Below are positions 9,401 through 16,922 of a stretch of 64,000 nucleotides of DNA, piece after piece. The notes under the pieces were generated by a model. It made no database searches. It saw nothing but the letters and a program-made list of their open reading frames with translations, and was not told the DNA's origin. The position numbers and the translations under genes are program-made. Source of the DNA: Rhodococcus sp. 4CII (GTDB lineage Bacteria > Actinomycetota > Actinomycetes > Mycobacteriales > Mycobacteriaceae). The stretch covers positions 4,940,001 to 5,004,000 of the forward strand of contig NZ_JACCFE010000002.1 in the NCBI RefSeq assembly GCF_014256275.1, given 5' to 3'. The stretch's first letter is position 1, and every line of letters begins with the position of its first letter.

Positions 9401-9963
9401 GGGGAGCCCGTGACGGTGCCGGCCGTGGTCTCGAACGCGCCCGACATCCGGGCGATACCGAAATCGGTGAGCTGAGGTTCGCCGTATTCCGTCAGCAGGA
9501 TGTTTCCCGGTTTGACGTCCCGGTGCAGGATGCCCACCCGGTGCGCGGTTTCGAGCGCGCCGGCGAGTTTGACCCCGATGCGCAGCGCGTCGCTCCACGG
9601 GACGGGCCCGCGCCGGCGGATCTGTGTGTCCAGCGAATCGTGGGGGTGGTACTGCATCACGATGTACGGCCGACCGGAATCGGTGGTCCCGACCTGCATG
9701 ATGTTGACGATGTGCGGGTGGCCGCTCAGCCTGCCCATGGCGCGTTGTTCCCGCAGGAACCGTTCGAGGTTCTCGGCGTCGAGGGCCGCGGTGAGGACCT
9801 TGACCGCAACGGTCCGGTCGAGTTCGGGTTGTGCGCACCGGTAGACCACCCCGAACCCACCGTGCCCGATCTCCCTGGCGTCCTCGAGGCCGACTGCGGA
9901 CAGTTCGGCCGGGATGGTCGACAGCGAGTGACGCTGGGTGGCGAGCGGATCAAAATCGGTCAT
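6475..9963 (-). CDS. pknK: PknK-type serine/threonine protein kinase with MalT-like ATPase/TPR region
   Basis: The start is taken at MTDFDPLATQRHSL, because AGGTGG precedes it. The product has 1162 residues. Residues about 30-290 form a Hanks-type kinase: glycine loop IGHGGFGVVY, VAVKVL lysine (about 55), HRDVKPGNILL, DFGIARM and APEVL. After a Pro-rich linker, a P-loop GPTGFGKST (about 377) and LIIDDWQ Walker B start a STAND/MalT-type ATPase, followed by a long helical, TPR-like C-terminal half. This matches mycobacterial PknK in order and size; PknK links phosphorylation to transcription and growth control. No LuxR-type HTH is seen at the C-terminus. It is divergent from the cyclase gene, with a 71-bp gap. 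Confidence 0.92.
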   Translation of the reverse strand: MTDFDPLATQRHSLSTIPAELSAVGLEDAREIGHGGFGVVYRCAQPELDRTVAVKVLTAALDAENLERFLREQRAMGRLSGHPHIVNIMQVGTTDSGRPYIVMQYHPHDSLDTQIRRRGPVPWSDALRIGVKLAGALETAHRVGILHRDVKPGNILLTEYGEPQLTDFGIARMSGAFETTAGTVTGSPAFTAPEVLSGRTPTAASDVYSLGATLFSAITGHAAFERHDGEEVIAQFLRITTQPVPDLRGEGFPEDLSAVIQRAMAGKPEDRPASAAAFGDELREVERHHGLAVDEMAMPVDAGVHHIEEPSPGTISTVSGPFRTATTGRPRYTSTPPPAPATRFRPPAATRQLVERNRLIDQLRAGRRRLLTVIHGPTGFGKSTLAAQWRNVLAEEGVAVAWLTVDSDDDNVVWFVAHLIEAIRRVRPNLAKELGQVLEEHDDEAERYVLTSLVNQIHESGERIALIIDDWQRVSEPATIGALEFLLDNGCHHLQVVVTSRTRAGLPMSRMRVMDELVEIDYSELRFDDSEARSFLVDLGGLPLENEDVTELRDSTDGWVAALQLASLSLRGRSDPSELIAGLSGRHHAIGEFLAENVLDTLEPEMLDFLLATSITERTCGSLAGILADTARGQAMLEAAEDRDLFLRHIDDERTWFRYHALFAEFLRRRLERDQPDRVQELHRAASRWFCDHSLLREAVEHALAGGEEQRAVQLVEADGLLLLELSQSATLTSVMDTLPPHLVAASARLQVTTAWAHAMAHRMPTAERALERAEWALDHFDTGDAAALRAEIGAVRAVIELRADRIERIDDLVADVLAQPESLHPWVVCAAFNVTTFAAVYRFDFAEVRRIQEVARPFYERNKGPHNVVHGQSYLGVASYEQLDIDDAVDRFRRARRAGRKLGGPRAPSARLAGSLLGEVLYERGDVEEAERLLDDGYTLSVETGGVDFKIARYVTGAHVKALRGDREEATKRLHAGLEVAETYSLARLRARVENERRRLGITPHPTLHVPEPVRFEDRRRPVSGIGEIVAQVEEATAIRHLLATGSPANIELACTWAQEWTDRLAGTGRNRAHLLAERLRVACLAAAGREDEAKQALATIASICAARGLLRVLPDGGPLIVALITDLRADQQAGSWQPDWATVPSGFLDELQKSIAPYTM

Positions 9964-10034
9964 GCCACCACCTCTTCGCTCGTGATCGAGCATATCGCGG
10001 GACCGGTGACGCCGAGGCCGGTCACAATCGTCCG

Positions 10035-10706
10035 ATGGCACATGTTCGAAGAATCGTGGATCTGTCGCACACGATCGGGTCCGGGATGCAGGTGTATCCG
10101 GGTGACCCGGTGCCGACGCTGATCCGGCACTGCACCCTCGAACGCGACGGTTACAACGTGCTGGACGTCAGGATCGGCTCGCAGTCCGGGACGCACGTCG
10201 ACGCCCCGGCGCATCTGAAGGCGGGGGCCGCGACCATCGACCGACTGGCGCCGGAGCTGTTCGTCGGCCGCGGCGTGGTGTTCGATCTCCGTGAGCTCGT
10301 TGCGCGGCAACGCATTACCGCCGAACTGATTGCGGCCCGGGCAGAGGACGTGCACCCGGGCGACATCGCCGTGTTCCACACCGGGTGGTCTCGGCACTAC
10401 GGAACGGAGGTCTATTATTCGCATCCCTTCCTCGATCCGGCGGCCTGCACGCTGCTGCTCGAGCGGGGAGTGCGGACGTTCTGCCTCGACGCACCGAGCA
10501 TCGACGAGACACCGGACGACGACCACCCGGACGCCGGATATCCGGTCCACCATCTGATCGCCGACGCCGGCGGAGTGATCGGCGAGAACCTGTGCCGCCT
10601 CGACCGGATCGACTTCCCGAATCCGCTCGTCAGCCTCCTCCCGATCGTCCTGGAGGACGGCGACGGAGCCCCCACCCGGGCAGTGGCGATGGAACTGGCC
10701 GGGTAA
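10035..10706 (+). CDS. Cyclase-family (KynB-like) metal-dependent hydrolase
   Basis: The 223-residue protein starts MAHVRRIVDLSHTI. The signature SQSGTHVDAPAH (about residues 50-61) is the metal-binding HxGTHxDxPxH motif of the kynurenine formamidase/cyclase family, and IAVFHTGWS further on is also typical. Family members hydrolyse amides or lactones. The substrate cannot be told from sequence, and no tryptophan-catabolic gene is adjacent. The start lies 71 bp from the divergent pknK start. The convergent MoaD-like gene ends 5 bp after its stop. Confidence 0.88.
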   Translation: MAHVRRIVDLSHTIGSGMQVYPGDPVPTLIRHCTLERDGYNVLDVRIGSQSGTHVDAPAHLKAGAATIDRLAPELFVGRGVVFDLRELVARQRITAELIAARAEDVHPGDIAVFHTGWSRHYGTEVYYSHPFLDPAACTLLLERGVRTFCLDAPSIDETPDDDHPDAGYPVHHLIADAGGVIGENLCRLDRIDFPNPLVSLLPIVLEDGDGAPTRAVAMELAG

Positions 10707-10711
10707 TCCGG

Positions 10712-11002
10712 TCAGCCTCCGGCCACGGACTGCAGGATCTGCAGTTCCTGCCCAGGCGTCACCTCGGTGCCGACGCCGCCGAGGAGCCGGACGTCCTCAC
10801 CGTCGACGTAGACGTTGACGTACCGTCGCAGGGCGCCGGTCTCGTCGCGAATCCGGCGGCCGAGGATCGGGAACTCCCCGGCGAGGACGTCGAGCACGTC
10901 CGACACTGTCGAGGCGGCGTCGAGGGGCACGTGCACGGAACGCTCCCCGCCGACGATCGACGCGAGCGCCCGCGGAACCCGCACGGTCACGCCCCCACTC
11001 AC
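10712..11002 (-). CDS. MoaD/ThiS-family ubiquitin-like protein
   Basis: The start is a GTG whose last bases overlap the stop of the upstream BNR-repeat gene (GTGA at 10999-11002). The product has 96 residues, a beta-grasp pattern (VTVRVPRALASIVGGER...VYVDGEDVRLLGGVGTEV), and LQILQSVAGG at the end. The terminal Gly-Gly is what MoaD/ThiS-type sulphur carriers need for adenylation and thiocarboxylation. No MoaE, ThiG or activating E1-like gene is in the window. It may therefore be a stand-alone sulphur carrier or a modifier linked to its partner gene. Upstream in-frame starts would intrude into the neighbour and are less likely. Confidence 0.88.
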   Translation of the reverse strand: MSGGVTVRVPRALASIVGGERSVHVPLDAASTVSDVLDVLAGEFPILGRRIRDETGALRRYVNVYVDGEDVRLLGGVGTEVTPGQELQILQSVAGG

Positions 11003-12096
11003 GACGTGATCACCGCGGCCCGCACGCACAGGACGTCGGGCAGGTGCGCCGCGACCGTGGTGAACGACGCACCCTCGTCGGCGCTGCCGTAGACCTCACC
11101 GCCGCGCGTGCCGAAATACACGCCGACCGGGTCGGCGGTGTCGACGCCGGCGGCGTCGCGGAGCACCACGTTGTAGTCGTGTTCCGGCAGTCCGCTGTCG
11201 AGCCGGGTCCAGCTGTTCCCGGCGTCTTCGCTGCGGTAGACGGCGAGCCGGCCGCCCGGGGGGATCCGTTCCCGGTCCGCCTCGATCGGCACCACCCACA
11301 CCGTTCCCTCGCGGCGGGGATGGGTGAGCATCACGAACCCGAAATCGGACGGCAGGCCGTCCGCGATCGACTTCCACGTGTCGCCGCTGTCGTCGGATCG
11401 GTACACCCCGTGATGGTTCTGGGCGTACAGCCGGTCCGGGACCACGGCGTCGCGGGCGATCTTGTGGACGCACTGGCCGAACTCCGGATTCGGGTCCGGC
11501 AGGAAATGGGCCGCGATCCCGGTGTTGCGCGGCTCCCACGACGCGCCCCCGTCGGTGGTCCGGTAGACACCTCCCGTGCTCATGGCGACGTGCACCGTGT
11601 TCGCATCCTCCGGGTGCGGTTCCACGGAATGTGCTGCAGCGCCGCCATATCCGGCTCCCCACTCCGACCGGTGGGGATGATCCCACAGTCCACGCTCGAG
11701 GTCGAAGTGCTCACCGCCGTCGACGGACCGCCACACCGAGATCGGTTCGCACCCGGCCCACACGACGCCGGGGCGGTCGTCCGTATCGGGCCGGAGCTGC
11801 CACACCCGCTCGAGCGCGGCACCGTCATCGTCGCCGAAGCGGATGGCGCCGTGGTCCGGTTCGGTCCACGTGGCCCCCAGATCGTCGGAGTGCGCAACGG
11901 TCGGGCCCCAGTGTTCCGACCGGACCCCGACCAGAATGCGGGTGCGGCCCCCGCGCGTGTCGATCCCGATGCTCGGAATCTCGTTCATCAGGAAGCGCGG
12001 GCCCGACAGCGACCAGGTCGCGCGGTCGCGGCTGGTGGCCAGCCAGAGGCCCTTCTTCGTTCCGATCGCGAGCAGGACGGCGTCGGCTGCGCTCAT
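10999..12096 (-). CDS. BNR/YCF48-like repeat (sialidase-like propeller) protein
   Basis: The 365-residue protein contains repeated SDDxGxTW-type blocks: HSDDLGATWTEP, TTDGGASWEPR, SDDSGDTWKSI, SEDAGNSWTRL and SADEGASFTTV. These are Asp-box/BNR repeats of a beta-propeller. There is no signal peptide, so it should be cytoplasmic, unlike secreted sialidases; glycosidase activity is unproven. It is coupled by GTGA overlap to the MoaD-like gene. I recall this pair being common in actinobacteria, which suggests joint function, but none is established that I know of. Confidence 0.85.
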   Translation of the reverse strand: MSAADAVLLAIGTKKGLWLATSRDRATWSLSGPRFLMNEIPSIGIDTRGGRTRILVGVRSEHWGPTVAHSDDLGATWTEPDHGAIRFGDDDGAALERVWQLRPDTDDRPGVVWAGCEPISVWRSVDGGEHFDLERGLWDHPHRSEWGAGYGGAAAHSVEPHPEDANTVHVAMSTGGVYRTTDGGASWEPRNTGIAAHFLPDPNPEFGQCVHKIARDAVVPDRLYAQNHHGVYRSDDSGDTWKSIADGLPSDFGFVMLTHPRREGTVWVVPIEADRERIPPGGRLAVYRSEDAGNSWTRLDSGLPEHDYNVVLRDAAGVDTADPVGVYFGTRGGEVYGSADEGASFTTVAAHLPDVLCVRAAVITS

Positions 12097-12148
12097 GAAC
12101 CCATCGGACCACGCGGTCCGGCGAATGGCAACGGTGGAGCGGGAACCG

Positions 12149-12733
12149 TCAGCGGGCCGGCCCGTGACCGATCCTCGCCCGCAGGTGGCTCAGCGCCCGA
12201 TGCTGAGCGACGCGGATGGCGCCCGGAGTGGTGTCCAGGACCCGGGCGGTCTGCTCGGCCGTCATACCGACGATGATCCGCATGAAGAGGATCTGCTGGT
12301 GCCGGACCGGAAGGGTGTCCACGAGCTCGCCCATCTCACCGCGGAGTTCGCGGCGCAGGACATGGTGCTCGGGGCCGTCCTCGACGTCGGCCACATAGTG
12401 TGCGGCGGCGGAGCGTGCGGTCGGCGCGGACCAGCGGGTGGCGCGGCGCCGGGCGTCGGAGACCTTGTGCGCCGCGATGCCGAAGATGAAGGACAAGAGC
12501 GACTTTCCCTGATTTTCATACGTCCTCAGGGCGCTCATCAGGGCGAGGCACACATCCTGGGTGACGTCGTCGGCGGTGGCGTGCGGGTGATCCACCGATT
12601 CGAGCCGGGTGGTGCAGTAGCGGTGCACGAGCGGGTGCGCGATCCGGAGAACCTCTTCGACGGCGTCTTCGTCGCCCGCCGCTGCGGAGGGCGCGAGTCG
12701 TTCCAACTCGGCTCTGGCGTCCAACTCGATCAT
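12149..12733 (-). CDS. SigD-like RNA polymerase sigma factor
   Basis: The 194-residue protein has sigma-70 region 2 (ADDVTQDVCLALMSALRTY, with FGIAAHKVSDARRRATR) and region 4 (LPVRHQQILFMRIIVGMTAEQTARVLDTTPGAIRVAQHRALSHLRARI). Its closest match from memory is the mycobacterial SigD group. SigD genes are often followed by a transmembrane anti-sigma factor RsdA. None follows here: the next gene on the strand is the BNR-repeat protein 52 bp away. AGGGAG precedes the ATG. It is divergent from the AAA ATPase, and the shared gap contains the recurring CTAG-type motif (12836-12850). Confidence 0.88.
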   Translation of the reverse strand: MIELDARAELERLAPSAAAGDEDAVEEVLRIAHPLVHRYCTTRLESVDHPHATADDVTQDVCLALMSALRTYENQGKSLLSFIFGIAAHKVSDARRRATRWSAPTARSAAAHYVADVEDGPEHHVLRRELRGEMGELVDTLPVRHQQILFMRIIVGMTAEQTARVLDTTPGAIRVAQHRALSHLRARIGHGPAR

Positions 12734-12835
12734 GGCGTTCTCCCTGTTCCTGCGGCTGCATCAAGCCTCGGGGGAACGCGCGATCGTCGATAGGCACCGC
12801 AGGGTGCGGAACCACCCACCCCGCGCTACGACTTC

Positions 12836-12863
12836 ATAGCGGAATCTAGGACACGCGCTAGAT
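12836..12863 (+). promoter_or_regulatory. Recurring TAGCGRAATCTAG motif with inverted AGAT half
   Basis: The sequence TAGCGGAATCTAG lies between the divergent sigma-factor and AAA-ATPase genes. It belongs to a near-identical set: CTAGCGGAATCTAG at 560-573, this copy, and CTAGCGAAATCTAG at 14088-14101. Here and at 14.1 kb, AATCT is followed 12 bases later by AGAT, which makes an inverted pair. CTAG is rare in GC-rich actinobacterial DNA, so the recurrence is unlikely to be noise. The binding factor is unknown. Confidence 0.4.
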
Positions 12864-12903
12864 GAACGCAGAATCGGCAACAGAGGTTGTTACGTTCGTG
12901 GTC

Positions 12904-14091
12904 ATGGACCCTGTCCGTAACCCGTATGCGCCCGGCGCGGGCCAGCGCCCGCCGGAGCTCGCGGGACGAACCAGGCAACTCGACGCGTTCGACGTGGTGC
13001 TCGAGCGGATCGCGCGCGGTCGCCCGGAACGCAGTGTGATGCTGACGGGTCTGCGCGGCGTCGGAAAGACCGTCCTGCTGAACCATCTGCGGTCGGCTGC
13101 CATCTCGCGGCGGTGGGGGACGGGGAAGGTCGAGGCCCGCCCCGATCAGGAACTGCGGAGGCCGCTGTCGTCCGCTGTGCACATGGCTGTTCGTGAGATC
13201 GCCGGCTCGCATCGCGACCCCGACCGGGTGGAGGAATTCCTCGGCGTCCTCAAGTCGTTCGCCCTGCGCGCGACCGCCGACAAGGGCATGCGGGAACGGT
13301 GGCAGCCGGGCATCGACGCCCCCGCGGTGAAGGGACGCGCCGACTCCGGCGACATCGAGATCGATCTGGTGGAACTGCTGCTCGACGCATCGTCCCTGGC
13401 CCGCGACGTCGGGGTCGGGATCGCACTGTTCATCGACGAGATGCAGGACCTCGGGGCCACGGACGTCTCGGCGGTGTGCGGGGCCTGCCACGAGCTCAGC
13501 CAGGACGCGGCGCCGCTGATCGTGGTCGGTGCCGGACTGCCGCATCTGCCCGCGGTGCTGTCGGCGTCCAAGAGTTATTCGGAGCGGCTGTTCAGCTATC
13601 ACCGCATCGACCGTCTCGACCGGGCGTCCGCGGATCGGGCGTTGATCGCTCCTGCCGAGCGGGAGGACGTGAAGTTCACGGACGAGGCGCTCGACGCGTT
13701 GTACGCCGCGGCCGACGGCTACCCCTACTTCGTGCAGGCCTACGGCAAGGCGACGTGGGACGTGGCCGCGGCGAGCCCCGTCACGGGAGAGGATGTCCGG
13801 GTGGCGGCGCCGACCGCGGAGGAGGAGTTGGCGGTCGGGTTCTTCGGGTCGCGGTACGAACGCGCGACGCCGGCCGAGCGGGAGTACATGCGGGCGATGG
13901 CCGACCTCTCCGGGGACGAGGGCCCGGTCGCTACGGCGGCGATCGCCTCGGCACTCGGCCGCAAACCCGCGTCGCTGTCGCCGGCGCGGGACGGGCTCAT
14001 CAAGAAGGGGCTGATCTATTCGGCCGAGCGCGGATCGATCGGTTTCACCGTGCCGCACTTCGGCAAGTATCTGCGCGCACAGAGCGACTAG
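12904..14091 (+). CDS. Orc1/Cdc6-like AAA ATPase with C-terminal winged helix
   Basis: The start is set at MDPVRNPYAPGAGQRPPELAGR, where the conserved N-terminus begins. An ATG 42 bases upstream is possible, and no good ribosome binding site favours either. The 395-residue protein has a P-loop TGLRGVGKTVLL (about 48-59), Walker B IALFIDEMQDL (about 180) and a C-terminal block (ALGRKPASLSPARDGLIKKGLIYSAERG...) that fits a winged helix. Proteins of this build are common in actinobacteria and are usually annotated only as ATP-binding. It stands alone between the divergent sigma factor and the aconitase-family gene. Confidence 0.8.
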   Translation: MDPVRNPYAPGAGQRPPELAGRTRQLDAFDVVLERIARGRPERSVMLTGLRGVGKTVLLNHLRSAAISRRWGTGKVEARPDQELRRPLSSAVHMAVREIAGSHRDPDRVEEFLGVLKSFALRATADKGMRERWQPGIDAPAVKGRADSGDIEIDLVELLLDASSLARDVGVGIALFIDEMQDLGATDVSAVCGACHELSQDAAPLIVVGAGLPHLPAVLSASKSYSERLFSYHRIDRLDRASADRALIAPAEREDVKFTDEALDALYAAADGYPYFVQAYGKATWDVAAASPVTGEDVRVAAPTAEEELAVGFFGSRYERATPAEREYMRAMADLSGDEGPVATAAIASALGRKPASLSPARDGLIKKGLIYSAERGSIGFTVPHFGKYLRAQSD

Positions 14092-14103
14092 CGAAATCTA
14101 GCT

Positions 14104-14127
14104 CTCTCTACAGATTTGCGTAGAGAG
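14104..14127 (+). promoter_or_regulatory. 8-bp perfect inverted repeat upstream of aconitase-family gene
   Basis: CTCTCTAC (14104-14111) and GTAGAGAG (14120-14127) are a perfect inverted repeat with an 8-base spacer. They overlap a second pairing of AAATCT with AGATTT. The site directly follows the CTAGCGAAATCTAG copy and lies 95 bp upstream of the aconitase start, which is a normal operator position. It could also form an RNA hairpin in the leader. Confidence 0.45.
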
Positions 14128-14221
14128 TCGAAGATTGTCCTGTCGAGTGCCGGACATGTTCCGGGCGCTGGCCCTCGCCGTGGCTCCGGCGCATCCTGGA
14201 GGTACGACGAAGGGATCAGCG

Positions 14222-16177
14222 ATGTCGGACACAGTCGCCCGCAAGGTCATCGGTGCACACATCCTCGACGGCCGGATGGAACCGGGTGAGGAGATCTCGA
14301 TCCGGATCGACCAGACGCTCACCCAAGACGCCACCGGAACCCTGGTGATGCAGGAACTCGAAGCGCTCCACCTCGATCGCATCAAGACCGAGTTGAGCGC
14401 GCAATACGTCGACCACAATCTGCTGCAGACCGACGAGAAGAACGCCGAGGACCACGAGTTCCTCCGTACCGCCGCCCTACGGTACGGGCTGTGGTTCTCG
14501 AAGCCGGGCAACGGGGTCTCTCATCCCACGCACATGCAGCGCTTCGGCGTACCCGGCAAGACCATGGTCGGTTCCGACTCGCATACACCGGCGGCGGGAT
14601 CGCTGGGCATGCTCGCGATCGGCGTCGGTGGGCTCGAGGTCGCCATGGCGATCGCGGGTCAGCCCCTGCACCTGCGGATGCCTCAGATCTGGGGTGTGGA
14701 GTTGACCGGCAGGCTCCACGACTGGAGTTCGGCGAAGGACGTCATCCTCGAGATGCTCCGCCGCCACGGGGTCAAGGGCGGGCTGAACAGAATCATCGAA
14801 TACCACGGTGAGGGGCTCACGACGTTGACGGCGATGGATCGTCACGTGATCGCGAACATGGGCGCCGAACTGGGCGCCACGACGTCCATCTTTCCCGCCG
14901 ACGACGCCGTCCGCGATTTCCTGCGCGCCGAGGGCAGGGAAGGCGACTTCGTGGAACTGCTCGCCGATGCAGGCGCGGAATACGACGTGCACGAACACCT
15001 CGACCTGTCGACGATCGAGCCGCTGATCGCGAAACCGTCTTCGCCGGGAAACGTAGTGCCCGTCCGAGAGGTCGCCGGTGAGGACGTCAGCCAGGTGGTG
15101 ATCGGGTCGTCGGCCAATCCCGGACTGCGCGACTTCGCGATCGCTGCGGCCATGGTGTCCGGAAGGCAGACCGACCCGAGCGTGAGCTTCGACATCAATC
15201 CGAGTTCGCGGGAGATCCTCTCCGACCTGACCGGGATGGGCGCCACGCTCGAACTCGTCGTGGCGGGCGCGCGAATTCATCAGTCCGGCTGCATGGGCTG
15301 TATCGGGATGGGACAGGCGCCGGCAACCGGCCGGAATTCTCTCCGGACGATGCCCCGCAATTTTCCGGGACGCTCGGGCACCCGGGAGGATTCCGTGTGG
15401 CTGTGTTCACCCGAGACGGCGGCCGCGTCGGCTCTCACCGGGGTGATCACCGACCCACGGGACTGGGCAGAGAAGGTGGGGATGCCGTACCCGGAGCTCG
15501 CGCTTCCGGACGAGGCCACCGTCAACACGGCCATGCTGGTGGCTCCGCTGCCGGAGGAGGAGGCGCGGCACGTCGAAATCGTGAAGGGGCCCAACATCTC
15601 GTCCCTGCCCGAGTTTCCGCCGTTGCCCGACCGCATCGAGGCTCCGGTACTTCTGAAGGTCGGCGACAACATCTCCACCGACGAGATCTCTCCGGCCGGG
15701 GCGCGGGCCCTGCCGTTCCGTTCCAACATTCCCAAGCTGGCCCGGTTCACGTTCACCCAGGTCGACGAGACCTATCCGGCGCGCGCGGAGGAGACGGCGA
15801 AGACCACGGGGCATTTCATCGTCGGCGGCGACAACTACGGGCAGGGGTCCTCGCGTGAGCATGCCGCGATCACCCCGCGCTACCTCGGGTTGCACGCGGT
15901 GATCGCCACCTCGTTCGCCCGTATCCATTGGCAGAACCTTGCCAACTTCGGTGTGCTCGCGCTCGAGTTCGAGAATCCGGACGATTACGACACGATCCGG
16001 CAGGACGACGTGCTGGTCCTCGACGGAGTGCGGGACGCCATTCGGTCCGGCCCCCGTCTGACCCTGTTCGACTCGACCCGTGAGGTGGAGATCCCGGTGC
16101 GTCATCGGCTGTCCCCACGTCAGGTCGACGACGTGCTCGCGGGCGGATTGATTCCACAGCTGGCACGCAGGGAGTGA
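14222..16177 (+). CDS. Aconitase-family hydro-lyase (Aquifex-type), lacking one Fe-S cysteine
   Basis: The start is MSDTVARKVIGAHIL; the product has 651 residues. The family blocks are in order: IRIDQTLTQDATGT, VGSDSHTPAAGSLGM, HQSGCMGCIGMGQAP (cysteines near 357 and 360) and, in the swivel domain, GDNISTDEISPAGAR with FIVGGDNYGQGSSREHAA. The length fits the roughly 650-residue 'Aquifex-type' putative aconitate hydratases, not the 900-residue AcnA. One oddity is clear: where classical aconitases read GSCTN, this protein reads IGSSANPG, so the first cluster cysteine is a serine. Whether the true substrate is citrate is open. It has its own leader with palindromes and is probably monocistronic. 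Confidence 0.85.
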   Translation: MSDTVARKVIGAHILDGRMEPGEEISIRIDQTLTQDATGTLVMQELEALHLDRIKTELSAQYVDHNLLQTDEKNAEDHEFLRTAALRYGLWFSKPGNGVSHPTHMQRFGVPGKTMVGSDSHTPAAGSLGMLAIGVGGLEVAMAIAGQPLHLRMPQIWGVELTGRLHDWSSAKDVILEMLRRHGVKGGLNRIIEYHGEGLTTLTAMDRHVIANMGAELGATTSIFPADDAVRDFLRAEGREGDFVELLADAGAEYDVHEHLDLSTIEPLIAKPSSPGNVVPVREVAGEDVSQVVIGSSANPGLRDFAIAAAMVSGRQTDPSVSFDINPSSREILSDLTGMGATLELVVAGARIHQSGCMGCIGMGQAPATGRNSLRTMPRNFPGRSGTREDSVWLCSPETAAASALTGVITDPRDWAEKVGMPYPELALPDEATVNTAMLVAPLPEEEARHVEIVKGPNISSLPEFPPLPDRIEAPVLLKVGDNISTDEISPAGARALPFRSNIPKLARFTFTQVDETYPARAEETAKTTGHFIVGGDNYGQGSSREHAAITPRYLGLHAVIATSFARIHWQNLANFGVLALEFENPDDYDTIRQDDVLVLDGVRDAIRSGPRLTLFDSTREVEIPVRHRLSPRQVDDVLAGGLIPQLARRE

Positions 16178-16205
16178 TCGGCCCGTCGCCGTACACTCGG
16201 CGCCG

Positions 16206-16922
16206 ATGAATGGAATGCAATCGCTGTGGGAGCGCGTGAGCGCGGTCAGCCCCGCGCCGGCTCCCTGGATCGTTCAGGTCACGGCGGTGGTGGCGGTGAT
16301 ACTCGTCCTCGAACCGCACGCGTGGCGACTGACGCGCAACGTGGTGACCATCGTGCACGAGGGCGCGCACCTGGTGGTCGCCCTGCTGTTCGGTCGAACC
16401 CTGAAAGGGGTGCGGCTGCACTCCGACACATCCGGTGTGGCCATCTCGTCCGGAAAACCGACCGGGCTCGGCGTGGTGCTCATGACGTTCGCCGGCTACG
16501 TCGGCCCTGCCGTACTCGGGCTCGGCGCGGCCTGGGTGCTGGGCACGCAGCACGCCGTCGCGGTGCTGTGGATCGGGGTGGCAGCCCTCGCGGCCATGCT
16601 GATTCTCGTCCGGAATCTGTACGGGTTGTTCTCCCTCACGGTTGTCGGGGCGCTGCTGTTCGGACTGGTCTGGTTCGGTACGCAGGACCAGCAGGTGGCC
16701 GCGGCCTATCTGATCACCCTGTTCATGCTCGTCGCGGCCCCGCGGCCGGTCCTCGAACTGCAGCGTCAACGCGCCCGCGGCGCGGCCCCCGAATCGGACG
16801 CCGATCAGCTGGCGCGGCTCACCCACATCCCCGGCATCGTCTGGGTGGGTTTGTTCCTACTCGTGACGCTGAGCTGTCTCGCGCTGGGCGGGTGGTGGAT
16901 TCTCCGACCCGTCGGTGGCTGA
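16206..16922 (+). CDS. M50B-like membrane metalloprotease
   Basis: The 238-residue membrane protein carries IVHEGAHLVVALLFGR (about residues 49-65), an HExxH zinc motif inside a membrane segment. It then has about five more hydrophobic segments, with LVRNLYGLF as a possible third-ligand region. This fits the M50B-like family of intramembrane metalloproteases. The substrate is unknown. It follows the aconitase-family gene by 28 bp, so it may share its transcript. Its last 66 bp overlap the 3' end of the convergent NRPS gene. Confidence 0.85.
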   Translation: MNGMQSLWERVSAVSPAPAPWIVQVTAVVAVILVLEPHAWRLTRNVVTIVHEGAHLVVALLFGRTLKGVRLHSDTSGVAISSGKPTGLGVVLMTFAGYVGPAVLGLGAAWVLGTQHAVAVLWIGVAALAAMLILVRNLYGLFSLTVVGALLFGLVWFGTQDQQVAAAYLITLFMLVAAPRPVLELQRQRARGAAPESDADQLARLTHIPGIVWVGLFLLVTLSCLALGGWWILRPVGG

